A stretch of DNA of 6,731 nt from Gammaproteobacteria bacterium (lineage in GTDB: Bacteria; Pseudomonadota; Gammaproteobacteria; Enterobacterales; Kangiellaceae), in the NCBI GenBank assembly GCA_013372875.1, contig JABXIW010000053.1, positions 1 to 6,731 of the forward strand, in the 5' to 3' direction. Below the pieces are notes generated by a model that searched no databases, was not told the DNA's origin, and saw only the letters and a list, made by a program, of their open reading frames with translations. Below are positions 1 to 5,997 of the stretch, piece after piece. Each line of letters starts with the position of its first letter. Positions within the stretch are counted from its first letter, which is position 1. The position numbers were made by a program, and so were the translations under genes.

Positions 1-4
1 ACCT

Positions 5-745
5 ATGCTGGATTTACAAGGATATGAAGCCTCCATTTTTAAAGGGGCTTTGGTAACCATCGAAGTAGCTGTGCTGTCACTACTGCTTGCGGTGATATTG
101 GGAATGCTTGGCGCGCTTGCTAAGCTTGCTCCCTACAAATGGGCAAGAGCAATTGCCACACTTTACACCACCATTATTCGCGGCATTCCAGACTTAGTTC
201 TGATGATGTTGATTTTCTTTGGTGGGCAAATACTTTTAAACAATAGCCTCTATTCCATCAACGAAACGCTCAATGAATGGTTTGCATCTAGTGACCCAAA
301 TCATGAGTGGACTTCTTACTTACCTGACTACATTGATGTGAGCCCGTTTATTGCCGGTGTGCTGACAATTGGTTTTATCTTTGGAGCTTACATGGCGGAA
401 ACTTTCCGTGGTGCGATCATGGCCGTCGATAAAGGTGAGTTGGAAGCAGCAAAAGCTTATGGCATGAGCCCAGTGTTGTCGTTCAGAAGAATCCTTCTTC
501 CTCAGATGATTCGCCATGCACTACCGGGATTTGGTAACAACTGGCTGGTATTGTTAAAAACCACCGCGCTTGTCTCCATTATCGGGCTTGAAGATATGGT
601 GAGAATGAGCTCTCTGGCGGCTGGTACAACCAAAATGCCGTTCACGTTCTACATGGCCGTTGCACTGATTTTCCTTTTCTTCACCAGTATTTCGACGGGG
701 TTGTTAAAACTCGTTGAACGCAAATTCAGTATTCATGCGAGGTAA
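5..745 (+). CDS. Polar amino-acid ABC transporter permease, HisQ/ArtQ/AotQ type
   Basis: This is an inner-membrane permease subunit of an importer for basic amino acids (histidine, arginine, lysine or ornithine), which pairs with the next gene's product to form the channel. The 246 residues have a hydrophobic N-terminal helix (about 14-40), further membrane segments (about 60-80, 113-135, 185-205 and 213-235) and the permease EAA loop, with EAA at 147-149, G153 and ILP at 163-166, which docks on the ATPase. Segments such as IRGIPDLVLM, ETFRGAIMAV and GNNWLVLLKTTALVS match the HisQ/ArtQ pattern I know. The segment at about 80-112 is longer than in E. coli HisQ and more like ArtQ. The ATG at 5 fits the family N-terminus, but its ribosome site is outside the window. 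The ATPase and binding protein are probably upstream. Family is sure; substrate is inferred. Confidence 0.93.
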   Translation: MLDLQGYEASIFKGALVTIEVAVLSLLLAVILGMLGALAKLAPYKWARAIATLYTTIIRGIPDLVLMMLIFFGGQILLNNSLYSINETLNEWFASSDPNHEWTSYLPDYIDVSPFIAGVLTIGFIFGAYMAETFRGAIMAVDKGELEAAKAYGMSPVLSFRRILLPQMIRHALPGFGNNWLVLLKTTALVSIIGLEDMVRMSSLAAGTTKMPFTFYMAVALIFLFFTSISTGLLKLVERKFSIHAR

Positions 746-748
746 GTA

Positions 749-1426
749 ATGGATTTTTCGTTGATTATTGAAAGCTTCCCTGTTTACCTTCAAGGGCTTT
801 GGACGACCGTTTGGCTGGTGGGCATTTCATTGGTGATTGGCTTGTGCGTCTCAGTTCCACTCGCCATTGCGAGAAACAGTACCAACTACGCTTTGAGCCT
901 TCCTTCTTGGGGATTCATTTACTTTTTCCGAGGAACGCCACTGCTTGTTCAGTTGTATCTGATTTACTATGGCATGGATCAGTTTTTCCCAGTGAAAGAT
1001 ACCTTATGGGAACACGCGTGGTTTTGTGCTCTGGTTGCGTTTGTACTAAACACATCAGCGTATACGGCAGAGATCATTCGTGGTGCGATTAACGGTTTGC
1101 CGAAAGGCGAAGTGGAAGCCGCAAAAGCGTATGGCATGAGTAAATTTATGACTTACAAACGCATCATCTTGCCAAGTGCGTTACGCCGAGCACTACCTGC
1201 TTATTCTAATGAAGTGATTTTCATGCTTCACGGCAGTGCGGTTGCAGGGATCGTAACCATCGTGGACTTAACTGGTGCAGCGCGCTTAGTTAACTCTCGT
1301 TATTACGCACCATTTGAGTCGTTCTTGACTGCTGGACTTTTCTATATGTCGCTCACGTTTATCATTCTTTGGTGCTTTAAACGCGCGGAAAAACGTTTCT
1401 TAGCGTACCTGCGTCCTCTGAGCTAA
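749..1426 (+). CDS. Polar amino-acid ABC transporter permease, HisM/ArtM/AotM type
   Basis: This is the second inner-membrane permease subunit, expected to form a heterodimer with the preceding gene's product. The 225 residues include helix 1 (about 15-42), the segment FRGTPLLVQLYLIYYG (60-75) typical of HisM/ArtM, LNTSAYTAEIIRGAI (100-114), an EAA loop with EAA at 123-125 and ILP at 140-142, ALPAYSNEVIFMLH (148-161), and a basic C-terminus (KRAEKRF). Length is close to the E. coli relatives. It starts 3 bases after the first permease stop; its Shine-Dalgarno GAGG (739-742) lies inside the last codons of that gene, 6 bases before the ATG, so the two are co-transcribed and probably translationally coupled. 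A strong terminator follows 15 bases after the stop, so this is the last gene of its operon. The exact substrate cannot be read from the permease. Confidence 0.93.
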   Translation: MDFSLIIESFPVYLQGLWTTVWLVGISLVIGLCVSVPLAIARNSTNYALSLPSWGFIYFFRGTPLLVQLYLIYYGMDQFFPVKDTLWEHAWFCALVAFVLNTSAYTAEIIRGAINGLPKGEVEAAKAYGMSKFMTYKRIILPSALRRALPAYSNEVIFMLHGSAVAGIVTIVDLTGAARLVNSRYYAPFESFLTAGLFYMSLTFIILWCFKRAEKRFLAYLRPLS

Positions 1427-1441
1427 ATCATGTATTTAAGT

Positions 1442-1471
1442 AATGGTACCTACGGGTACCATTCTATTTTT
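1442..1471 (+). terminator. Rho-independent terminator of the amino-acid permease operon
   Basis: A perfect 9-bp stem (AATGGTACC at 1442-1450 with GGTACCATT at 1455-1463) closes on the tetraloop TACG. In RNA this is C(UACG)G, a UNCG-type loop known to be very stable. CTATTTTT follows at 1464-1471. It lies 15 bases after the second permease stop and separates that operon from the metalloprotease gene. Confidence 0.9.
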
Positions 1472-1495
1472 GATACCTTCATTCATACTTTTCTG

Positions 1496-1507
1496 ATTTA
1501 TCAACAA
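1496..1507 (+). promoter_or_regulatory. Possible LuxR/HapR-family (quorum-sensing) half-site
   Basis: ATTTATCAACAA differs at one position from one half of the LuxR/HapR/SmcR operator consensus as I recall it (right half ATTTATCAATAA). The 10 bases to its left match the other half poorly (about 3 of 10). It lies 67 bases before the metalloprotease start codon. The match is seen in the sequence; the regulatory role is speculative. I see no convincing sigma-70 promoter between 1472 and 1573. Confidence 0.25.
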
Positions 1508-1573
1508 GACTATTTCGCTCCCTCGTTCGCTTACATTACACTTCGGCAAAAAACCTTGTTTAATAAGTGAAAT

Positions 1574-4294
1574 ATGAAAAAAATAATTATATCGTTGGGT
1601 CTTGCCGCTGTTGCCACCGGATGCGGTGGTGGAGAGAGCAAGTCACAATCAAACAGTCAAGTCACACCAACTCCAGTTCCTGTTCAACAAGCGCTAGAAA
1701 CAGGCAATGCCCTGTTAGTTTCTGACCCAAATGACTTCATTCGCGAAAGCCGTCAAGTTGTTGAGGCGCACAAGAAACAGTCGAATGCGATCAAATCTGC
1801 GATAGCAAAAAATCTTTCGGGTCTTTACTGGGATCCGACGCATTATGCCGCGATTTTTGCTCCTACTTATGGATTTAACGACACCATCTTGATGACCAAT
1901 AAAGCGATGGCGAGTGGCTACAAAGACCAAGCGTTGTCGATTGGTATTGCTGGTGAGCAAACTAATGGCCAGCGTTATGCTGTTTTAGGCAGTAACCCAT
2001 TTCGAACCGCACAACGTTTTCCTGACTCTTCTAATGCGGCAATGACTCAATGGCTAAATAACCTCGTTACTTGGTTGTCAGGTGGAGCTACTTCAAACGT
2101 CGTCATCGCGCAAATGGATCAGTCTTATTACTTTCCTGATGAGCAAGCGACGCGCAGTTGGTTAAACAACAATATTTCACCAGACCTGACATTTAATGAA
2201 GCTAACCTGTGCGACGGTTCAAAATTACTTAGCTGCTTGAAAGCCGATAAGCCAAACCTGTTGATTCTGTCACAACATTTGCTGTCAGGAGATACCAACC
2301 AACAGGTAATAGATGCGCTGGCTTATGCCGAGCAAGCTAAAATTCCGGTTCTATATCTGCATTGGGACGGTGGGCTGACCGATCTTGGCCGAGACATTTT
2401 GGCAAAATTCCATGTTGACTACGTGGGGGACAACTATTGGCGTAAGTTAGGTTTGGTCGATTGGGCACCTTCATCACTGATGAACTTTGTGCCAGATTCT
2501 GTCATCACGCAACAAGCGTTGTTATCCCGTTTCGAAACTCAAAACTTCAATGTTGATTTGTCCCAATGTGATGACAAATCATGTCCAGAAGCAGCGAACA
2601 TGGACAGTCAATTTTACGACGCTGCCAACAGCATTCGCCAATGGCTGAAATTACTTGATGAGCAAAAAATCTCGTTGTTTGAACAAGATGGTTATCAATA
2701 CGAAAAGCTTATGGTGTTATTGGCGGATCATTATCGTCAAACGGCCTCTTTTCCAATGGATAAGCAGTCTACGGGGACGACTGAGTTTTTGAAATCGTAC
2801 TTCGCGGACTACGTTCAATACAACAGTCGTCGCATCAACCCAAAACAACCAAATATGGGAAACTTCAGTCGCAGTGAATTTGGGGCCGATGTAAAGAGAA
2901 CTGATACTACGGTGAATATGGAGTCTAAACGTAACTTCCGTTCGGTAGGAGTGTATGCGCTGCCAGGTGAGACTTTCACGGTAACGCGTAAAGACAACAA
3001 TGATGTGACCACAAAAATTGTCATCAATAGCTTAAGAAGTGGAGCGACCCATGAGTTCAGTAAAGACGGTTATACTCGACCTAAACTGCTGACTTCATTT
3101 GCTTACGAAGTCAAAGCGGGTGAAACCATCACGCTGACTTCTCCTTATGGCGGCCCAGTACAGGTTCACTTTGACAAAAATGATATTCCGGTTGAACTGA
3201 GATTTAACCATGTGGCACAGCATCCTGTATGGAGAAGTGAGAAGGACAACGACACCTTTATCCAGCAGCTAGAAGCCAATTTGTTTGATTGGGCCGAGCT
3301 GATCACTCCTGGGTTTGAAGTGCACTCAAAGCGTGACAAGATGTTAGAGTCGGTCAACGATGAAATGTGGTCTACCCCTGCGGAAATGGCGCTGGCAACA
3401 GAAGAATATGTTCATAATTACCCGCATGTTCTGGCTGGTTTCCAAGGGCCGGGTATAGACGAAGTACCTGAAATTATTCAATACGCTCAAAACCAAGGCT
3501 GGGAAATTGCCAATATTGATATGGTTAAGCACATGAATGCTGACCAAGCCACTTGTGGCTATGGCTGCTCTGGTAACCCGTACGATGCTTATTGGGCCTT
3601 CAGTCCTTTAGGTCACGGTGATTTGCATGAGCTAGGCCACGGTTTAGAGAAAGGACGATTCCGATTCGCTGGTTGGGAAGGGCATTCGACGACCAACTAC
3701 TACTCCTACTACAGCAAGTCTCGTTTCTTCCAAAATACGGGTAAGGAATCAACCTGCCAAAGCTTGGATTTCAAAGGTCAGTTTGAACTGTTGCAAACCA
3801 GTCGAACACAAAGCGATCCAAATGCTTATATGGCGGAGCAAAACCAAACGGGTTGGAGCTGGGGTGCTCGCGTTTACATTCAAATGATGATGGCAACTCA
3901 GCACGAAGGTGTGCTTAAAAATGGTTGGCATTTACTGGCGCGACTTCATCTTATTGAGCGTGAGTTTAATCGTTTGAAAGCAGATGAGGCACTGTGGAAT
4001 GCGAAACAATCAAGCATTGGCTTCTCGATGTATACCAAAGATGAAGCGAACAGCATCTCAAACAATGACTGGTTGCTCATTGCCCTAAGTTACGTGGCTC
4101 AGCGAGATATGACTAACTATCTCGACATGTGGGGATTCTCGTTCTCAGAAAAAGCGAAGCAACAAGTTGTTGCGTTGAATCTGACGCCGATGCCTCTCAC
4201 TTACTTTGCAAGTAGCAATACCGGCTACTGTCTGAACGAATTCGCTCAAATGCCAGTAAGTATTGATGGTCAAACGGTTTGGCCGCTGAACTAG
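1574..4294 (+). CDS. IMPa-family M60-like zinc metalloprotease, surface lipoprotein
   Basis: This is probably a cell-surface protease acting on O-glycosylated (mucin-like) proteins, as known for IMPa of Pseudomonas aeruginosa. The 906-residue length is close to IMPa (about 920). MKKIII starts a lipoprotein signal ending in ATG-C with lipidated C17; position +2 is Gly, so no inner-membrane retention signal. A polar linker (18-40, TPTPVPV) leads to an N-terminal alpha/beta region (about 40-330), then a helical part (about 340-440). The M60 part starts near 450, with VYALPGE (460-466) and SPYGG (523-527). The zinc site is HELGH at 685-689 (E686 catalytic), with E702 as likely third ligand in the M60 pattern HExxH-x-E. 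Eight further cysteines (213, 221, 332, 337, 661, 665, 728, 886) suit disulfides in an exported protein. ATG 1574 is the first in-frame start after a stop at 1568; its ribosome site (AAGTGA) is weak. AcfD/SslE are longer relatives. Family is likely; substrate is inferred. Confidence 0.88.
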   Translation: MKKIIISLGLAAVATGCGGGESKSQSNSQVTPTPVPVQQALETGNALLVSDPNDFIRESRQVVEAHKKQSNAIKSAIAKNLSGLYWDPTHYAAIFAPTYGFNDTILMTNKAMASGYKDQALSIGIAGEQTNGQRYAVLGSNPFRTAQRFPDSSNAAMTQWLNNLVTWLSGGATSNVVIAQMDQSYYFPDEQATRSWLNNNISPDLTFNEANLCDGSKLLSCLKADKPNLLILSQHLLSGDTNQQVIDALAYAEQAKIPVLYLHWDGGLTDLGRDILAKFHVDYVGDNYWRKLGLVDWAPSSLMNFVPDSVITQQALLSRFETQNFNVDLSQCDDKSCPEAANMDSQFYDAANSIRQWLKLLDEQKISLFEQDGYQYEKLMVLLADHYRQTASFPMDKQSTGTTEFLKSYFADYVQYNSRRINPKQPNMGNFSRSEFGADVKRTDTTVNMESKRNFRSVGVYALPGETFTVTRKDNNDVTTKIVINSLRSGATHEFSKDGYTRPKLLTSFAYEVKAGETITLTSPYGGPVQVHFDKNDIPVELRFNHVAQHPVWRSEKDNDTFIQQLEANLFDWAELITPGFEVHSKRDKMLESVNDEMWSTPAEMALATEEYVHNYPHVLAGFQGPGIDEVPEIIQYAQNQGWEIANIDMVKHMNADQATCGYGCSGNPYDAYWAFSPLGHGDLHELGHGLEKGRFRFAGWEGHSTTNYYSYYSKSRFFQNTGKESTCQSLDFKGQFELLQTSRTQSDPNAYMAEQNQTGWSWGARVYIQMMMATQHEGVLKNGWHLLARLHLIEREFNRLKADEALWNAKQSSIGFSMYTKDEANSISNNDWLLIALSYVAQRDMTNYLDMWGFSFSEKAKQQVVALNLTPMPLTYFASSNTGYCLNEFAQMPVSIDGQTVWPLN

Positions 4295-4317
4295 CTGAGT
4301 AGAAAATAACGTGCATG

Positions 4318-4343
4318 AAAAGGGAGACTGAGTCTCCCTTTTT
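4318..4343. terminator. Bidirectional terminator between metalloprotease and xthA
   Basis: AAAAGGGAGA (4318-4327) pairs with TCTCCCTTTT (4333-4342) around the loop CTGAG, giving a 10-bp stem. On the plus strand it ends in TTTTT, 23 bases after the metalloprotease stop. On the minus strand it ends in TTTT, 48 bases after the xthA stop. It therefore suits both convergent genes. Confidence 0.88.
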
Positions 4344-4390
4344 ACTAGGTTTATCTTAGCGTTGAGTCACGGTTATTGCTTTGTAAAGTA

Positions 4391-5197
4391 TTACTTGAAT
4401 GTCGACCAGATTGGCGCATGGTCTGAAGGCTTCTCAATACCGCGTAATTCATAATCGATACCCGACTCAATACATTTTTGCGCGAGAGAAGGAGTCGCCA
4501 AAATCACATCAATTCGTAGACCTCGGTTGTCATCAAAGCCGCGAGAGCGGTAGTCAAACCACGAGAAGCGATCGTTCACTTCTGGGTAAAGCTTACGGAA
4601 AGTATCTTCAAATCCCCAATTTAACAACGTTTGTAGCCATTCACGTTCTTCTGGTTGGAAAGAGCATTTACCCGTTTTCAACCAACGCTTACGGTTTGGT
4701 TCTCCGATACCGATATCTGAATCGATAGGGCTGATGTTGATATCACCCATAACAATCAACTGTTCATCGTTGCTGTGATGATCGTTTAGATACGTCATTA
4801 GATCTTTGTAGAACTGGCGCTTGTATGGGAATTTCGTTTCGTGGCTAATGTTGTCCCCTTGAGGGAAGTAGCCATTAAGCACCGTTACTTTTTCACCATT
4901 TTCGTCTTCAAACGTCGCCATGATCATGCGCTTTTGGTGTTCTTCGTTATCCGTTGGAAAACCTTTTTGTACGCGGATTGGCTCTTGCTTACAAAGCATC
5001 GCTACGCCGTAATGCGCCTTCTGGCCATGAAAATACACTTTGTAACCCATGGCTTCGACATCTTCAATCGGGAACGCTTCATCATGCACTTTAATCTCTT
5101 GAAGACCAATAACGTCAGGCTGGTGTTTATCGATGAGCGCTTGGAGTTGGTGCAGTCGAGCACGTAGTCCATTGATGTTAAAGCTGATTACTTTCAT
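4391..5197 (-). CDS. xthA: Exonuclease III (AP endonuclease)
   Basis: This Mg-dependent cytoplasmic enzyme cuts DNA 5' to abasic sites and removes 3' blocking groups and 3' nucleotides from duplex DNA in base-excision repair. The 268 residues equal the length of E. coli XthA and share most of its motifs. Residues matching the E. coli active site are visible: N7, E34, Y110, D152 and N154 (GDINISP), D230 (LRIDVI), and D259-H260 (SDHAP). The block [13 protein letters not shown] is also typical. A one-residue insertion near 100 shifts numbering against E. coli. The ATG at 5197 follows AAGGA by 6 bases. It is transcribed away from ybaM, which ends in its own terminator 91 bases upstream, so it likely uses the promoter at 5230-5258. 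Nothing suggests damage to the gene. Confidence 0.98.
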   Translation of the reverse strand: MKVISFNINGLRARLHQLQALIDKHQPDVIGLQEIKVHDEAFPIEDVEAMGYKVYFHGQKAHYGVAMLCKQEPIRVQKGFPTDNEEHQKRMIMATFEDENGEKVTVLNGYFPQGDNISHETKFPYKRQFYKDLMTYLNDHHSNDEQLIVMGDINISPIDSDIGIGEPNRKRWLKTGKCSFQPEEREWLQTLLNWGFEDTFRKLYPEVNDRFSWFDYRSRGFDDNRGLRIDVILATPSLAQKCIESGIDYELRGIEKPSDHAPIWSTFK

Positions 5198-5226
5198 TAT
5201 TTATCCTTTTGAGGGCGTATTTTTCT

Positions 5227-5242
5227 AGAATGGTATCATTCT
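5227..5242. promoter_or_regulatory. Perfect inverted repeat over the xthA -10 box
   Basis: AGAATG (5227-5232) and CATTCT (5237-5242) form a perfect 6-bp inverted repeat with a GTAT spacer. It covers the predicted -10 element of xthA, a usual place for a repressor operator. No T-run follows on either strand, so it is not a terminator. I do not recognise the binding protein, and the match could be chance. Confidence 0.35.
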
Positions 5243-5258
5243 GAAAGCGTAGTGAAAA
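5230..5258 (-). promoter_or_regulatory. Predicted sigma-70 promoter of xthA
   Basis: On the minus strand, TTTTCA (5258-5253, 4 of 6 to the -35 consensus) is followed after 17 bases by TACCAT (5235-5230, 4 of 6 to the -10). TG sits one base upstream of the -10 (TGATACCAT), an extended -10 arrangement. Transcription would start near 5223, giving a leader of roughly 25 bases that contains the AAGGA ribosome site. The boxes are moderate, so this is a prediction from spacing and position. Confidence 0.5.
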
Positions 5259-5274
5259 TGAATCTCAACAAAAG

Positions 5275-5300
5275 AAAAAAGCGCGTTTTACTGCGCTTTC
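5275..5300 (-). terminator. Terminator overlapping the end of the ybaM-like gene
   Basis: On the minus strand, AAAGCGC (5299-5293) pairs with GCGCTTT (5284-5278) around an 8-base loop, followed by more T residues (TTTTTT in all at 5280-5275, then CTTTT). The TAA stop (5290-5288) lies in the loop, and the ascending arm is made of the final codons of the gene. It ends the TSUP-priC-ybaM transcript before xthA. Confidence 0.85.
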
Positions 5301-5452
5301 AATTTGTTTTCTAAATCTGTTTGTACGATCTTCAATGCTTTAATCGCAACTTCTGGATCAATCTCGTTGGTTTCAAGCAAGTAGATCAAATCAACGGCCA
5401 GCTTGATCTCTTCTGGCGCGTCATCAAGAGGAGAGGTTGGTTGGTCTGCCAT
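5288..5452 (-). CDS. ybaM: YbaM family protein (DUF2496), small conserved protein
   Basis: This 54-residue acidic protein of unknown function matches the YbaM pattern: a short variable start, then DAPEEIKLAVDLIYLLE (11-27), a turn with NEIDP, and a second helix, AIKALKIVQTDLENKL (36-51). E. coli YbaM has the same arrangement (DAPDDVKLAVDLI..LLE) and is also encoded beside priC, which supports the call. Its ATG (5452-5450) overlaps the priC stop by one base in TAATG. The nearest purine-rich site, AGGGA, lies about 12 bases upstream, further than usual, so translation probably depends on ribosomes ending priC. The stop codon sits in the loop of the operon terminator. It has no signal peptide or membrane segment, so it is probably cytoplasmic. 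Confidence 0.9.
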   Translation of the reverse strand: MADQPTSPLDDAPEEIKLAVDLIYLLETNEIDPEVAIKALKIVQTDLENKLKAQ

Positions 5453-5997
5453 TATTGGTGCTTTTCCCTATGTGTAATTTGATTTTCTAGTTTAAGAAGC
5501 GCTGCCTCACAACGAGCTAAACGTTGCTCTGTCGCCAGTAATACTTTCTGAGCTTCAGCTCGCATAAAACTAGGTGCAGTTTCCACTGCGCGTTCCTTTT
5601 CTAACACCATTTCTCGCAAGCGTCTTGCCCATTCTTGGTGCTGCGCGAGCTCTTGATAAAGCACGTTAATTGGTTTGCGAAAGTGGCTGCTATGCTTGAT
5701 TTCATTCTTACGAATTTTGGTGGTAGAAATCTCTCGCTGAATTGCGCCAATTTGCGCTACGAGTCGTTCGGTGAGGTACTCCGCGCGCAAAGCGGTGAGC
5801 TTATTTTCGTTTTGCTCTCGGATAATTGCGTCCAGTGTCGATTTCGCTTCTTTTACGCAAGGGGTCAGTAAGCGAGAACGGCAGCTAAATAAACGTTCAT
5901 CAAACAACGGAACGTGATGCTCTCCTCGCTGGCGATCCAATGTCGCGGCTTGATTCGCCATGTGTTCTAAACTTTGCGAAAGTTGTTCGATGTTCAT
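5452..5997 (-). CDS. priC: Primosomal replication protein N'' (PriC)
   Basis: PriC restarts stalled replication forks by helping load the DnaB helicase through a PriA-independent route, acting with Rep and SSB in E. coli. The 181-residue, almost entirely helical and basic protein is close in length to E. coli PriC (175). Matching blocks are RLFSCRSRLLTPCVKEA (35-51), EYLTERLVAQIGAIQRE (73-89), HQEWARRLREM (120-130), and ARCEAALLKLENQI (161-174). The chosen ATG (5997-5995) has AGG 6 bases upstream and overlaps the TSUP stop in ATGA. An in-frame TTG six codons earlier (6015) has no such support. The downstream neighbour is the ybaM-type gene, as in E. coli. The ATGA and TAATG junctions point to one translationally coupled operon. 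It carries no sign of damage. Confidence 0.93.
   Translation of the reverse strand: MNIEQLSQSLEHMANQAATLDRQRGEHHVPLFDERLFSCRSRLLTPCVKEAKSTLDAIIREQNENKLTALRAEYLTERLVAQIGAIQREISTTKIRKNEIKHSSHFRKPINVLYQELAQHQEWARRLREMVLEKERAVETAPSFMRAEAQKVLLATEQRLARCEAALLKLENQITHREKHQ

Noticed and set aside
799..1092. 97-codon plus-strand frame within the second permease gene
   Set aside because: It lies in another frame fully inside a conserved permease gene, with no family resemblance.
1559..1564. TTTAAT as a -10 box for the metalloprotease
   Set aside because: It is 5 of 6 to consensus, but the matching -35 (TTACAC) is poor and the start would fall almost on the ATG, leaving no leader.
1574..4294. Calling the lipoprotein AcfD/SslE (accessory colonisation factor)
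   Set aside because: It shares the M60-type site and lipoprotein start, but 906 residues is far shorter than the roughly 1500 of AcfD/SslE and fits the IMPa family better.
4399..4728. Open frame of 109 codons on the plus strand inside xthA
   Set aside because: It is antisense to a fully conserved xthA, has no recognisable family features and no ribosome site worth noting; a shadow frame.
4841..5167. Open frame of 108 codons on the plus strand inside xthA
   Set aside because: It is antisense to the conserved N-terminal half of xthA, and its composition is what a reversed coding frame gives.
5226..5235. Ten-base match between the first terminator (TACCATTCTA at 1457-1466) and the xthA promoter on the opposite strand
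   Set aside because: The match is short, in AT-rich regulatory DNA, with no extension on either side; best explained by chance.
5635..5871. 78-codon plus-strand frame opposite priC
   Set aside because: It is antisense to the conserved priC reading frame and resembles nothing known to me.
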